DNA from: Desulfovibrionaceae bacterium | Lineage (GTDB): Bacteria; Desulfobacterota; Desulfovibrionia; Desulfovibrionales; Desulfovibrionaceae | Direction of reading: 5' to 3' | Assembly: GCA_009782775.1 (NCBI GenBank) | Contig: WRIL01000005.1 | Span: 1 to 64,000, forward strand | Length of the DNA stretch: 64,000 bases | Translations under genes and position numbers: made by a program | Notes under the pieces: generated by a model | What the model saw: only the letters and a program-made list of their open reading frames with translations | What the model was told of the DNA's origin: nothing | Database searches by the model: none | Part shown: one piece after another, positions 26,795 to 36,127 of the stretch | Numbering within the stretch: the first letter of the stretch is position 1 | Layout of the letters: each line of letters begins with the position of its first letter

Positions 26795-27065
26795 AAAAGC
26801 GGGAGGCAGTTCCCGGAACGGACGGGACAGCCAAGGGCAACGGCGGGGCATCAAACGCTTCGGCGGCCAGCCGGTGCAGGCGGGGAGCATTATCGTCCGC
26901 CAGGTGGGCACGGTGGTGCATCCTGGCAAAAATGTGGGCCTGGGGCGCGACTACACTATTTTCGCCACCTGTGACGGGACGGTGCGTTTTGAAAAATTTT
27001 CACGCAAGAAAAGGGTGCTGACCAGGGTGCATGTGATCCCGTTCCAGGTGGAATCCGCGGCCTGA
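26784..27065 (+). CDS. rpmA: 50S ribosomal protein L27
   Basis: Large-subunit protein whose N-terminal tail reaches the peptidyl-transferase centre. The 93-aa product begins [19 protein letters not shown] and contains [18 protein letters not shown]. The tail begins directly with AHKKAGG, without the cleavable extension seen in Firmicutes. It overlaps rplU by 11 nt; an intrinsic terminator follows, so obgE is probably transcribed at a lower level. Confidence 0.97.
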   Translation: MAHKKAGGSSRNGRDSQGQRRGIKRFGGQPVQAGSIIVRQVGTVVHPGKNVGLGRDYTIFATCDGTVRFEKFSRKKRVLTRVHVIPFQVESAA

Positions 27066-27097
27066 ACTACCCTGCTTTTGACGATTTTTTCATCCGG

Positions 27098-27129
27098 AGC
27101 GCTCCTGTCTCAGCGGGCGCTTCTTTTTT
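27098..27129 (+). terminator. Intrinsic terminator after rpmA
   Basis: AGCGC (27098-27102) pairs with GCGCT (27117-27121), followed by CTTTTTT-type run at 27123-27129. The stem is only 5 bp, so partial read-through into obgE (ATG 27146) is likely. Confidence 0.55.
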
Positions 27130-27145
27130 ACAACAAGACACCGGT

Positions 27146-28189
27146 ATGCGTTTTATTGACGAAGCGGAGATAACCCTGCAAGGCGGACGGGGCGGGGCGG
27201 GTTGCGTGGCTTTCCGCCGCGAGAAATTTTTGCCCTTTGGCGGCCCCAGCGGCGGCGACGGAGGGGATGGCGGCGACGTCATTCTGCGGGCTTCCTCGAA
27301 GCTTCTTTCTCTGTATGACTTCCGGTTGAAGCACAATTACGCGGCCGGAAACGGGCGTCCCGGCGAAGGCTCCCAGCGCCATGGGCGCAAGGGGGAGGAT
27401 CTGATCCTGGATTTGCCTGTGGGAGCGCAGATTTTCGCCCTTACCGACAATGAGGAACATCTTTTGGCGGATCTCCCGGAGGCCGGGGCGGAGTTTTTGG
27501 CGGCTAAGGGCGGCCGGGGCGGCAAGGGCAACGAATTTTTCAAGACCGCCACCCAACGGGCCCCGCGTTTCGCCCAGCCCGGAGAAGAGGGAGAATTCCT
27601 GCGTCTGCGCCTGGAACTCAAAATCCTGGCCGACTGTGGCATCATCGGCCTGCCAAATGCCGGAAAATCCACCTTTATCGCGGCGGTGTCCGCGGCCAGA
27701 CCCAAGATAGCCCCTTATCCATTTACCACCCTGGCCCCCAACCTGGGGGTGATCGTCCATGAAGAAGACCTTGACCGGCGTATGGTTCTGGCGGACATTC
27801 CAGGCTTGGTGGAAGGCGCGCACCGGGGAGGGGGGCTGGGGCACCGTTTCCTGAAACATGTGGAGAGAACCCGTTTTCTCCTGCATCTCCTGAGCGCCGA
27901 GGATCTGAACCTGGATGACCCTTGGGCGGGATTCGCTCTGGTCAATGAAGAGTTGCGTCTCTTTGACGCGGATTTGGCCGTCCGTCCCCAAGTGGAGGCG
28001 GTGAACAAGATTGACCTCTTATCCCCGGAAGCCCTTGAGGCCCTGCGTTTTCGGGCGACCAAGGAAAAACGGCGGATTTTTTTCGTCTCCGCCACGGAAG
28101 GGGGCGGTCTGGATGAGCTTCTGGAAGAAATGTGGAGGCTACGGGATGAGCTGACTCTGAACCGGCCTCTGGGATACGCCAGGCTTTAA
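27146..28189 (+). CDS. obgE: Obg-family GTPase
   Basis: A GTPase that acts in late 50S subunit assembly and stress signalling. The 347-aa protein has the glycine-rich Obg fold (1-158; QGGRGGAGCVAFRREKF) and a G domain with the P-loop GLPNAGKST, the switch II motif DIPGLVEGAHRGGGLG and NKIDLL. It has no C-terminal OCT extension. The rplU-rpmA-obgE order is the common bacterial one. Confidence 0.97.
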   Translation: MRFIDEAEITLQGGRGGAGCVAFRREKFLPFGGPSGGDGGDGGDVILRASSKLLSLYDFRLKHNYAAGNGRPGEGSQRHGRKGEDLILDLPVGAQIFALTDNEEHLLADLPEAGAEFLAAKGGRGGKGNEFFKTATQRAPRFAQPGEEGEFLRLRLELKILADCGIIGLPNAGKSTFIAAVSAARPKIAPYPFTTLAPNLGVIVHEEDLDRRMVLADIPGLVEGAHRGGGLGHRFLKHVERTRFLLHLLSAEDLNLDDPWAGFALVNEELRLFDADLAVRPQVEAVNKIDLLSPEALEALRFRATKEKRRIFFVSATEGGGLDELLEEMWRLRDELTLNRPLGYARL

Positions 28190-28268
28190 TTTTTCAAAAA
28201 CGGGCTTTTCTTGCCAAACTCCCACAGAGCCTGTAAAACTGAACCACACACAGCAAGGTTGGAATACA

Positions 28269-29675
28269 ATGTGGCGTAACTTTGTGATGCTCGGCGTCAT
28301 GGTAGCGGTGATGGCCCTGTCTTTTCTGGTTCAGGGAGAGACGCGGGCCGCGGATGATTTGCGGCTTCCGCCCATGTCCAAGTTCCAAGAGGTGGGCGCG
28401 CTGGTGCGCGACAGGTGCATGGCTTGTCACACCATGGATTACGCCTTGCCCTTTTACGCCAGCATCCCCGGCATCAAGCAGATCATTGAACGGGATTACA
28501 AAGACGGCCTGCGGGCCATGGATTTGCGGGATGAATTCGGAGATACCTCCATGGACAGGCCGGTGAACGAAGCCACCCTGGCCAAAATGGAATGGGTCAT
28601 GATCAATGAGACCATGCCCCCGGCCAAGTTTGCCGCAGTCCACTGGTCCAGCAAAATTTCCTCGCAACAGCGCGAACTGATCCTGGATTGGGTGAAAACC
28701 ACCCGCGCCGCCCACTATGCCACCGGCCTGGCAAGTCCGGACCGGAGCAACGAGCCGCTTCAGCCCATGCCGGATTCTTTGCCAGCGGATTTACGCAAGG
28801 CCGCCCTGGGCAAAAAGCTGTTTGAGGATGCGCGTCTCTCCGTGGACAACAGCGTTTCCTGCGCCTCCTGCCACATGCTGGACAAAGGCGGAACTGACGG
28901 ACGGCGTTTTTCCGAAGGGGTGCGCAAACAGTTGGGCGATATCAACGCTCCTTCGGTATTTAACGCTGTTTTCAATGTCAGGCAGTTCTGGAACGGCCGG
29001 GCCGCGGACTTGGCGGAACAGGCCGATGGCCCGCCCTTCAACCCGGTGGAAATGGGCAGCAAGGATTGGGACGAAATCATCAGCAAGCTCCGCCAGGATA
29101 GCGTTCTCCAGGAGGAGTTCCTGGAGGTTTACCCTGTTTCCGCGCAGGGCGGCGGCTGGAGCGGAAAAAATATCACCGATGCCATCAGTGAATATGAAAA
29201 GACCTTGATTACCCCCAACAGCCGTTTTGACAAGTGGCTCAAAGGAGATAACGGGGCGATCACCAGGGAGGAACTGGACGGCTACAGGCGCTTCAAGGCC
29301 TATCGCTGTTCTTCCTGCCATGTGGGCAAATCCGTGGGCGGGCAGACCTTTGAATACATGGACCTGAAAGAAAATTACTTCGCCGCCCGTGGCGGCCCGC
29401 TTCAGGAATCGGATGCCGGGCTCAAGGCCTTCACCGGGCGGGCGTATGACGCGCACAAATTCAAGGTTCCCAACCTGCGCAACGTGGAGCTTACCGCCCC
29501 GTACCTGCATGACGGCACGGCGACCAGTCTGGACGAGGCCGTAAAAATCATGGGCGTTTACCTTGTCGGCCTGGAAGTGTCGGTCAACGACCGCAAGTTG
29601 CTCGTGGCTTTTTTGCGCTCTCTGACCGGCGAATTCCAGGGGAAAAAAGTCTCTGGAGACGTAGTCCAGCAATAG
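28269..29675 (+). CDS. Periplasmic tri-heme cytochrome c peroxidase (CcpA/MauG family)
   Basis: A 468-aa exported protein: signal peptide about 1-28 (LGVMVAVMALSFLVQGETRA). Three haem c sites are visible: C50-MAC-H54 in an N-terminal haem-binding domain, then C198-ASC-H202 and C347-SSC-H351 in the two-domain peroxidase body. Family members reduce hydrogen peroxide with electrons from small cytochromes; the extra N-terminal haem may relay electrons to the peroxidase. In an anaerobe this would serve oxidative-stress defence. MauG-type oxidation of a protein substrate cannot be excluded. It is preceded by GGTTGGA and has no partner gene beside it. Confidence 0.9.
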   Translation: MWRNFVMLGVMVAVMALSFLVQGETRAADDLRLPPMSKFQEVGALVRDRCMACHTMDYALPFYASIPGIKQIIERDYKDGLRAMDLRDEFGDTSMDRPVNEATLAKMEWVMINETMPPAKFAAVHWSSKISSQQRELILDWVKTTRAAHYATGLASPDRSNEPLQPMPDSLPADLRKAALGKKLFEDARLSVDNSVSCASCHMLDKGGTDGRRFSEGVRKQLGDINAPSVFNAVFNVRQFWNGRAADLAEQADGPPFNPVEMGSKDWDEIISKLRQDSVLQEEFLEVYPVSAQGGGWSGKNITDAISEYEKTLITPNSRFDKWLKGDNGAITREELDGYRRFKAYRCSSCHVGKSVGGQTFEYMDLKENYFAARGGPLQESDAGLKAFTGRAYDAHKFKVPNLRNVELTAPYLHDGTATSLDEAVKIMGVYLVGLEVSVNDRKLLVAFLRSLTGEFQGKKVSGDVVQQ

Positions 29676-29761
29676 ACGCGCTTCCTCGTCCTCCCCTAAA
29701 GACTCCCCGCATCCGGCCGAAAAGAGGGGTATGTGAAAGCAATGGAAGTGGGGAGCGCCGC

Positions 29762-30280
29762 ATGCTTGAATATTACAGATTCAAAGTCATCAGCAATTTG
29801 TTTTTCAGGGGGCATATCGAGGCGGCCCGCATGCAGCTTGGCGAGCTACAGAAGCGTTATGTGGCCCTGTGCGAGGAGAATGCCGTTCTCAAGGCCAATG
29901 TCCGCGAATATGAAGATGTTTTGTTCATGGAGCGGAATTTTGTTTTTGACGGCAACTGTTACTGGCTGATTACCGGGAATATACGGCAGGGGCCGTTTTG
30001 TCCGAACTGTTACAACAGATATGGGCAAATGACCCGCCTTACCGGTTTGCGCCTGCCGATCTGCCCGGTCTGTGGAAGCACCTTTGAAAAGACTGGGAAC
30101 GAAATGCCCCAGGCGCGCGCCCTGGATCAATCAGCGGCCATACGTTCCCTGCGGATGGTGAGCGTCGCCAGGACAGGGGGCGAGCCGGGGGTTGGTGAAG
30201 AAGAGGAACGCCGGGAACAGGGAGCCGGCAGCGCCGGAAAAGGCGGACGCAAGGCCGTGCTTTTGCCATTTGCGCCCTGA
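29762..30280 (+). CDS. Zinc-ribbon protein of unknown function
   Basis: A 172-aa protein with an N-terminal helical, probably coiled segment (LGELQKRYVALCEENAVLKANVREYEDV), a central treble-clef or zinc-ribbon with CPNCYNRYGQ and CPVCG separated by about 20 residues, and a disordered, Glu/Gly-rich tail. I recognise no specific family. The start ATG 29762 has GGGGA upstream. It lies 12 nt before the pseudo-receiver gene, so they are probably co-transcribed. Confidence 0.7.
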   Translation: MLEYYRFKVISNLFFRGHIEAARMQLGELQKRYVALCEENAVLKANVREYEDVLFMERNFVFDGNCYWLITGNIRQGPFCPNCYNRYGQMTRLTGLRLPICPVCGSTFEKTGNEMPQARALDQSAAIRSLRMVSVARTGGEPGVGEEEERREQGAGSAGKGGRKAVLLPFAP

Positions 30281-30292
30281 CAGGAGTATGCT

Positions 30293-31393
30293 TTGGAGGC
30301 CGGAACAAGTTTTGTCCTTTTTCTGACCGACTTGGCCGACGAAATGAACGCGGATCGCGCGGCGTTGCGCCGGGTGGGCATACAGCGCCAGCGTAGCATC
30401 CGCTCCGGGATGGAAGCTTTGCGGATTATCCAGGACGCCCGGGCCCCGGATGCTCCTTTGGTTTTGGATTTTATCGTCTGCGCCGAATCCGTATCGGATA
30501 TGTCCCTGGAAGATTTTCTGCGCGCCCTGCAAGACTTGCCGGGTGACGGCCCAATACCGCCGGTACTTTGCCTGGCTACGGACGCGCGGTCCGCTAGTCA
30601 GAGGCAGGATTGGGGAGCGGCCGTGGTTTTGTCCCGTCCTTATTCCACCAAGGTCCTGGCGGTATCCCTGGAAAAGATCCGCTCCGCGCCCCGTGTCCGG
30701 CGCAAGGTCAAGGCGCCGGCGGCCCCGTTTTATCCGCCTCCGGCCCTGGACAAAAGTCCGGAGGCGGATTCGCATCCTCTCCTGTACGGCCGCGCCGGCC
30801 TGAACCTGTTGCGGCGGGGGCGGACGGAACAGGCCCGGGAGTATTTGCTCCTGGCCCTGAAGCACGATCCCATGGACTCCGAGGCGGCCTTGGGACTGGC
30901 CGAGTTGTGCCGCCTTACCGGGGAGGAAGAACTCTCCCGGCGCTGGACGCACCGGGCCGGACTGATTTGCCTGGAAGGCGGACAGAGGGATCGGGCGGAA
31001 CTGATTTTTTCCCGGCAACCCGTCCATTGGCAGGGAGATCCCCATTTTTTGGAAGCGCGCGCCCTTTTGGAGGAAGAGGACTTTGACGGGGCCTGCGATT
31101 TGTTCTTGCGCCTGAATGACCGGCAGGAAGGCAGGCCTCCGCATGCCGTTTTTAGCCGGGCCTGCCAGTTTACCTCCTCCCCGGACTACTGTATGCGCGG
31201 TCTGTGCGCCGCCCTGGAAGAGCGCGGCTACGCCGGAAGCGCGCGTAAGCTTGGAAGAAGGCTGCTTACGGAAGAGGATTTGGATTGGGAAGGAGAGGCG
31301 GCTGACGGTTTTTGGGCCGCTTTCCCCAGGCTTCAGGAGGTGCTGGCGGTGATGCGCTTTACCATGAATGCCTGGAGAACCGGCGAAGTCTGA
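30293..31393 (+). CDS. Degenerate response-regulator/TPR protein
   Basis: A 366-aa protein read from TTG 30293, with CAGGAG 6 nt upstream. Residues 5-125 have the length and strand pattern of a receiver domain (VLFLTDLADEM; VVLSRPYSTKVLAVSL near the usual Lys-Pro position), but the phosphoacceptor and lysine are not clearly kept, so it looks like a pseudo-receiver. Residues about 160-250 contain TPR-like helices (RAGLNLLRRGRTEQAREYLLLALKHDP). It probably acts as a protein-interaction scaffold; partner unknown. Co-directional with the zinc-ribbon gene. Confidence 0.62.
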   Translation: MEAGTSFVLFLTDLADEMNADRAALRRVGIQRQRSIRSGMEALRIIQDARAPDAPLVLDFIVCAESVSDMSLEDFLRALQDLPGDGPIPPVLCLATDARSASQRQDWGAAVVLSRPYSTKVLAVSLEKIRSAPRVRRKVKAPAAPFYPPPALDKSPEADSHPLLYGRAGLNLLRRGRTEQAREYLLLALKHDPMDSEAALGLAELCRLTGEEELSRRWTHRAGLICLEGGQRDRAELIFSRQPVHWQGDPHFLEARALLEEEDFDGACDLFLRLNDRQEGRPPHAVFSRACQFTSSPDYCMRGLCAALEERGYAGSARKLGRRLLTEEDLDWEGEAADGFWAAFPRLQEVLAVMRFTMNAWRTGEV

Positions 31394-31408
31394 AGTTATC
31401 GCGATTCC

Positions 31409-31590
31409 ATGGGTAGAGCCTCGGGTTGCTTTTTTTGAGGCTTCCCCACAATCCCCGTTAATCATCAGGTTACCCAAGTAGCCATGTTCCTTGGGCGAGG
31501 ACCGGGGGCAGCGCCCAAGTTCAAACTGGCGCGTTGCCGCCGCCTGCCTGAATTTGCCTTGGGGGGGGAATTGGGTTAAGGGCTTGGATT
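31409..31590 (+). ncRNA. Candidate structured leader RNA or small RNA upstream of methyltransferase-nikR
   Basis: The 197-nt gap after the TPR gene holds dense complementary segments. A first hairpin pairs 31411-31422 with 31437-31446 around a loop with seven Ts. Then CCCAAG (31473), CTTGGG (31490), CCCAAG (31514) and CTTGGG (31558) alternate, so 1:2 plus 3:4 pairing excludes 2:3, where the stem extends to 8 bp (31490-31497 with 31512-31519). A long-range helix pairs 31450-31461 with 31576-31590, covering the AAGGG before ATG 31591. This resembles a translational switch. I do not recognise a known riboswitch class; a 6S-type or antisense RNA is an alternative. Confidence 0.4.
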
Positions 31591-32274
31591 ATGGGAGAAC
31601 ATGCTTGCTTGCGGGTGCGGGCGGCCGGACGGGAGTGGACGCTGCTTCGGCCGGCGGACCTGGAATCGCTTTGGGAGGCCATGGCCGACGAGGAATTTCA
31701 GGAAGACGAGCGTATTCCCTATTGGGTGGAAGTCTGGCCGTCTTCGCTGGTGCTGGCGGACTGGCTGGGGGATCGCCGGAAGGAGATCGCCGGACGCCTT
31801 TGCCTGGATCTGGGTTGCGGCCTGGGCCTGACCGCCCTGGTGGCCGGAAGCCTGGGAGCCAGGGTGCTGGCCTTGGACTATGAGAAGGCCGCTCTGGATT
31901 TCGCCCGGATGAATGCGCGCGCGAACAAGGTTCCTCAGCCCTGCTGGGCGGTGATGGATTGGCGTTTCCCTGCTTTGCGTCCCAAAAGTTTCAAGTTCAT
32001 CTGGGGAGGCGACATCATGTATGAGCGCCGCTTCATCGGGCCGGTGCTGGATTTATTGGATTACGCCCTGGCGCCGGGCGGCCGGGCCTGGCTGGCGGAA
32101 CCCGGACGGAACGTATACGCGGAGTTCGCTTCCGCCATGTGCCGGCGCGGTTATAGTTCGGTCAAGGCGCATAGCGGACGGGCGGCCATGCCGGCGGAGG
32201 AAGGCCGGGCAGGTCTCGCGGCTTCCGTGTCCGCTCCGGCCTTCGCGGAGATCAATCTGTGGGAGATTACATGA
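31591..32274 (+). CDS. Class I SAM-dependent methyltransferase (protein lysine methyltransferase-like)
   Basis: A 227-aa Rossmann methyltransferase. The SAM loop is [16 protein letters not shown], followed by [16 protein letters not shown] and the GGDIMYE segment, a pattern close to METTL/EEF2KMT-type enzymes; [17 protein letters not shown] upstream fits that group. Substrate unknown. ATG 31591 follows an AAGGG that may be masked by the leader structure. Its stop overlaps the nikR ATG (ATGA). Confidence 0.82.
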   Translation: MGEHACLRVRAAGREWTLLRPADLESLWEAMADEEFQEDERIPYWVEVWPSSLVLADWLGDRRKEIAGRLCLDLGCGLGLTALVAGSLGARVLALDYEKAALDFARMNARANKVPQPCWAVMDWRFPALRPKSFKFIWGGDIMYERRFIGPVLDLLDYALAPGGRAWLAEPGRNVYAEFASAMCRRGYSSVKAHSGRAAMPAEEGRAGLAASVSAPAFAEINLWEIT

Positions 32275-32690
32275 GCAATATCGCGCGTTTTGGGGTGTCA
32301 TTGGAGGAAGGGCTGTTGCGGCAGTTTGACGCCCTGTGCCTTCAACGGGGTTACCAGACCAGATCCGAAGCCATCCGGGATTTGATCCGGGGCAGCCTGG
32401 TGCGGGAAGATTGGGAGGATGAGGGCAAAGAAGTAGCCGGGAGCCTGATCCTGGTCTTTGATCATCACGAGGGGGATCTTTCCCGGCGTCTCACGGCCAT
32501 TCAGCACGATTTTCACGCCTGTATCATCGCCTCCCTGCATGTGCACCTGGACCATGACAACTGTCTGGAAACCCTGATTCTCAAAGGGAGAGTCAGCGCC
32601 TTGCGTGGCCTGGCCCAGCGGCTCATCTCCACCAAGGGGGTCAAGCACGGGCAACTGAATTTGGCCACCACCGGGCACGGCCTGGAATAA
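32271..32690 (+). CDS. nikR: Nickel-responsive repressor NikR
   Basis: A 139-aa ribbon-helix-helix/ACT-domain regulator that represses nickel uptake when nickel is bound. The N-terminal RHH domain ([20 protein letters not shown]) and the C-terminal metal site [11 protein letters not shown], with histidines and cysteine in the NikR spacing, are present. The start is set by the ATGA overlap with the methyltransferase. No nickel transporter or nik operator palindrome lies nearby, so its targets are elsewhere. Confidence 0.95.
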   Translation: MSNIARFGVSLEEGLLRQFDALCLQRGYQTRSEAIRDLIRGSLVREDWEDEGKEVAGSLILVFDHHEGDLSRRLTAIQHDFHACIIASLHVHLDHDNCLETLILKGRVSALRGLAQRLISTKGVKHGQLNLATTGHGLE

Positions 32691-32698
32691 GGTCATGG

Positions 32699-33505
32699 AT
32701 GGAATCTTCCATGCAGGATATTCAGAATAGTCCGGCTCAGGTGGCTATGGAAATTGACCGGGTGGGCGTGAACAACCTGCGTCTGCCTCTGGTGGTGGAA
32801 GATCGGGCCAACGGCCGCCAGCATAGCGTGGCCCTGGCGGACCTGGGAGTGGATCTGCCGGCGGCCTTCAAGGGCACGCACATGAGCCGTTTTCTTGAGG
32901 CCTTGGAAGACTGGAACGAGGAACTCAGCTACCCCAGCTTCAGGCGGTTGCTTCAGGACATCAAGGCCCGCCTTGAGGCTCGTCGGGCTTACGCCTGCTT
33001 CCGTTTCACCTATTTTCTGCGTAAAAGCGCGCCGGTTAGCGGGGCGCAGGGGGAGGCCGGTTATGATTGCGCCCTGGCCGGCGAACTGGCCGGTGACGGC
33101 TTCAGCCTGCGCCTGGATTTGGAGGTGCCGGTGATGACGGTCTGCCCCTGCTCCAAGGCTATCAGCGATGAAGGCGCCCACGCCCAGCGCGCCTTGGTGC
33201 GTATGCAATTGCGCATGAGCGGTTTTGCCTGGATCGAGGAATTTGTTGATATCGCCGAGGCCTCGGCCTCCAGCCCGGTTTATCCGGTACTCAAGCGCGA
33301 GGATGAAAAATACGTGACCGAACGTTCTTTCGCCAACCCCTGCTTTGTGGAAGATGTGGTGCGCAACGCGGCCCGCGCCCTGGAAGCCCACCCCAGGATC
33401 TCCTGGTTTCGGGTGGAGGTGGAAAGCCTGGAATCAATCCATCCGCATAACGCCTTTGCCTGTATTGAGCGCGGCCCTATAGCCGACACCGCCCCTCGGC
33501 GATAA
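32699..33505 (+). CDS. folE2: GTP cyclohydrolase FolE2 (type IB)
   Basis: Converts GTP to dihydroneopterin triphosphate for folate or queuosine. The 268-aa FolE2 form is metal-flexible rather than strictly zinc-dependent; its metal cysteine sits in [12 protein letters not shown] and the histidine/glutamate contexts GAHAQRA and SIHPHNAFA are present. ATG 32699 is 6 nt after AAGG; ATG 32711 (MQDIQ) is also possible. It follows nikR by 8 nt, and its 3' end overlaps the convergent DapF-like gene by 29 nt. folE2 is often metal-regulated, though usually by zinc. Confidence 0.93.
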   Translation: MESSMQDIQNSPAQVAMEIDRVGVNNLRLPLVVEDRANGRQHSVALADLGVDLPAAFKGTHMSRFLEALEDWNEELSYPSFRRLLQDIKARLEARRAYACFRFTYFLRKSAPVSGAQGEAGYDCALAGELAGDGFSLRLDLEVPVMTVCPCSKAISDEGAHAQRALVRMQLRMSGFAWIEEFVDIAEASASSPVYPVLKREDEKYVTERSFANPCFVEDVVRNAARALEAHPRISWFRVEVESLESIHPHNAFACIERGPIADTAPRR

Positions 33506-34373
33506 ACCGCACCTCTCCCCCGACCTCGGCTTGGCGGGTTTTATCCCCTGGACGCCAGGAATTCAGGTACAGGCGCAAAAATTCCCCGCTGGGCTGCCGG
33601 GCCAGCAGGAGGCAGCTTTTTTCCGCCGGGGCCAGGGCCAGGGCCAGAGCCAAAGCCCCTGAACCGCAGGCGCTTTCCGCCGTGAGGCTCCCGGTGGCCG
33701 CCACCCGCACCAGGGGAGTCATGTCCAGGCAGATCCCCCCCGCTTCCGTCTCCGGCATATCCCAGGGACGGTGCCAGATCACCCCGCAGGCCGCCTCTGC
33801 CAGCAATTCTAAACGTTCCATCAAGGACAGGGCGGCCTGGAAAAGATCCCGGCCTGGAGGATGTTTTTTTTCCTCCACCAGCAGGTGGACAATGCCCGGC
33901 AGACGCACCAGGGCCAGGCCGTCTTCGGGGGCCGGAGCTTTTTCCAGCTCCCAGGGCAGATCCAGACTCAGGTAACATTCCTTGGGGGAGTCCGCCTCTT
34001 CCGGCGTGCCTCCGGCTGCCTGCCAGCCTCTTCTTCCGTCCCGCACCCTGATTTGCACCGGACCTTCCAGGCCGGAGGTACTGACCAGCCCGTAGAGATC
34101 CGCCGTGCGCTCCAAAGGCAGAAGACGCCCTTGCCGCCACAGTTCATAGGCTAGGGCGCGGGTGGCGTTCAGGCAAAATTCTTTGCCCATCATCTCCAGG
34201 CCGGGCAGGGCGGAACGGCAGTCCATGAAACCTGCCTGCTCCGCTCCCAAGTGCAGGGGATGCATGATGGCGGCGGCCACGGCCGCCCGCCTTTTAGCAT
34301 CCACCTGCGCGGCCTCCAGCAGGAGGGTGGGATTGCCGCCCGGACTTATTTTGACGAATTTTAATTTGGGCAT
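33477..34373 (-). CDS. DapF-superfamily epimerase/racemase with altered signature
   Basis: A 298-aa protein of the diaminopimelate epimerase fold. The two catalytic cysteines appear kept: C67 in [15 protein letters not shown] (CGNGxRC in true DapF) and C236 in [11 protein letters not shown] (ACGTGA). The N-terminal [11 protein letters not shown] replaces the usual GLGNDF, so the substrate may not be diaminopimelate; proline/hydroxyproline or histidine racemases of the same fold are alternatives. Frame opens at GTG 34403, but ATG 34373 fits family starts; neither has a good ribosome-binding site. It lies 38 nt after ettA on the same strand. Confidence 0.68.
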   Translation of the reverse strand: MPKLKFVKISPGGNPTLLLEAAQVDAKRRAAVAAAIMHPLHLGAEQAGFMDCRSALPGLEMMGKEFCLNATRALAYELWRQGRLLPLERTADLYGLVSTSGLEGPVQIRVRDGRRGWQAAGGTPEEADSPKECYLSLDLPWELEKAPAPEDGLALVRLPGIVHLLVEEKKHPPGRDLFQAALSLMERLELLAEAACGVIWHRPWDMPETEAGGICLDMTPLVRVAATGSLTAESACGSGALALALALAPAEKSCLLLARQPSGEFLRLYLNSWRPGDKTRQAEVGGEVRFIAEGRCRL

Positions 34374-34411
34374 TATTGGGGTATTGTAGCGTCTGTTGAG
34401 CACCGTGTCCG

Positions 34412-36094
34412 TTATCTGGTCAGCTTTCTGAATTTAATCCGCTGCGGCTGGTCCGCGTCTTTGCCTAGGCGTTTTTTGCGATCCGCTTCGTATTCGCTGT
34501 AATTGCCGTCAAAGAAGGTCACCCTGGAATCGCCTTCAAATGCCAGTATATGCGTGGCGATGCGGTCCAGGAACCAGCGGTCGTGGCTGATGACCATGAT
34601 GCAGCCGGCGAAGTTTTCCAGCCCATCCTCCAGGGCGCGCATGGTGTTCACATCCAGGTCATTGGTTGGTTCGTCCAGGAGGAGGAGGTTGGCCCCGGAT
34701 TTGAGGGTGCGGGCCAGGTGCACGCGGTTGCGCTCGCCTCCGGAGAGGGTATCGACCTTTTTCTGTTGATCCGCGCCCTGGAGGTTGAAACGGGAGCAAT
34801 AGGCGCGGGAGTTGATTTCCCGGCTGCCCAGCCGGATGGTGTCATAGCCTTCGCTGATGAGTTCATAGACGGTTTTTCCGGGAGTGAGGCTTTCGCGCCC
34901 CTGGTCCACCCAGGAAAATTTCACGCTTTCGCCCAGACGCAGGTTTCCGGCATCAGGCTTGTCCAGTCCGGCCAGCATCTTGAACAAGGTGGTTTTGCCC
35001 GCCCCGTTAGGGCCGATGATCCCCACGATGGCTCCCGGCTGGAGGATGAAATTCATGTCCTCGATGAGCAGTTTGTCGCCCAGGGATTTGTGTACCTGGA
35101 CGGCCTCGGCTACCAGGCTCCCCAGGCGCGGGCCTGGCGGGATATATATTTCCAGGTCCGGAGCCAGACGTTCGGATTCGTGGGAAAGCATGGCTTCGTA
35201 AGCGTTGATCCTGGCCTTGCTTTTGGCGTGGCGGCCCTTGGGGGCCATGCGGATCCATTCCAACTCGCGGCGCAGGGTTTTCTGGCGTTCGGCTTCGGTC
35301 TTCTCTTCGTTGGCCAGGCGCTTTTCCTTCTGCTCCAGCCAGGAAGAGTAGTTGCCCTTCCAGGGGATGCCCCGCCCGCGGTCCAGTTCCAGGATCCAGC
35401 CGGCCACGTTGTCCAGGAAGTAGCGGTCATGGGTCACGGCGATGACCGTGCCGGGGAAGTCCCGGAGGTAGCGCTCCAGCCAGGCCACGGATTCGGCGTC
35501 CAGGTGGTTGGTGGGTTCGTCCAGGAGCAGGATGTCGGGGTTTTGCAGGAGCAGGCGGCAGAGGGCCACCCGGCGGCGTTCGCCGCCGGAGATGACTGAA
35601 ATTTGGGTATCCGGCGGCGGGCAGCGCAGCGCCTCCATGGCCATGTCCAGGCGGGCATCCAGATCCCAGATGCCTTTACTGTCCATGAGCTCCTGCACTT
35701 CACCCTGGCGGGCGATGAGGGCATCCATGGTCTCTGGTTCCATGGGTTCGGCGAAACGGGCGTTGATGGCCTCGTATTCGTCGCGGATCTTCAGGAGTTC
35801 GGCGGCTCCTTCCTGCACCACTTCGCGCACGCTGCGCGTTTCGTCCACTAATGGTTCTTGCTCCAGGTAGCCGAGGCTGTGGCCGGGGGCCAGTACGGTC
35901 TTGCCGTCGAAACTCTGGTCCACGCCGGCCAGGATCTTGAGCAGGGAACTTTTGCCGGAACCGTTCAGGCCGAGTACCCCGATCTTGGCGCCGTAAAAAT
36001 AGGACAGGGAGATATCCTTGAGCACTTCCTTCTGCCCGTGCCGTTTGGACACGCGAATCATGGAATAGATAATTTTATCCGGTTCGTTGCTCAT
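34412..36094 (-). CDS. ettA: ABC-F translation factor EttA
   Basis: A 560-aa soluble protein with two ABC ATPase domains: P-loops GLNGSGKSS and GPNGAGKTT, signature motifs SGGERRRVA and SGGERNRVH, and the DEPTNHLD and DEPTNDLD Walker B motifs. The arm and linker (WLEQKEKRLANEEKTEAERQ) match EttA, which binds the ribosomal E site and gates entry into elongation according to energy state. ATG 36094 is chosen (AAAAGGAAA upstream) over a frame extension to 36160, and gives the family length. Confidence 0.95.
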   Translation of the reverse strand: MSNEPDKIIYSMIRVSKRHGQKEVLKDISLSYFYGAKIGVLGLNGSGKSSLLKILAGVDQSFDGKTVLAPGHSLGYLEQEPLVDETRSVREVVQEGAAELLKIRDEYEAINARFAEPMEPETMDALIARQGEVQELMDSKGIWDLDARLDMAMEALRCPPPDTQISVISGGERRRVALCRLLLQNPDILLLDEPTNHLDAESVAWLERYLRDFPGTVIAVTHDRYFLDNVAGWILELDRGRGIPWKGNYSSWLEQKEKRLANEEKTEAERQKTLRRELEWIRMAPKGRHAKSKARINAYEAMLSHESERLAPDLEIYIPPGPRLGSLVAEAVQVHKSLGDKLLIEDMNFILQPGAIVGIIGPNGAGKTTLFKMLAGLDKPDAGNLRLGESVKFSWVDQGRESLTPGKTVYELISEGYDTIRLGSREINSRAYCSRFNLQGADQQKKVDTLSGGERNRVHLARTLKSGANLLLLDEPTNDLDVNTMRALEDGLENFAGCIMVISHDRWFLDRIATHILAFEGDSRVTFFDGNYSEYEADRKKRLGKDADQPQRIKFRKLTR

Positions 36095-36127
36095 CAAAGT
36101 TTCCTTTTGAGATTGTGCGGATTTGGG

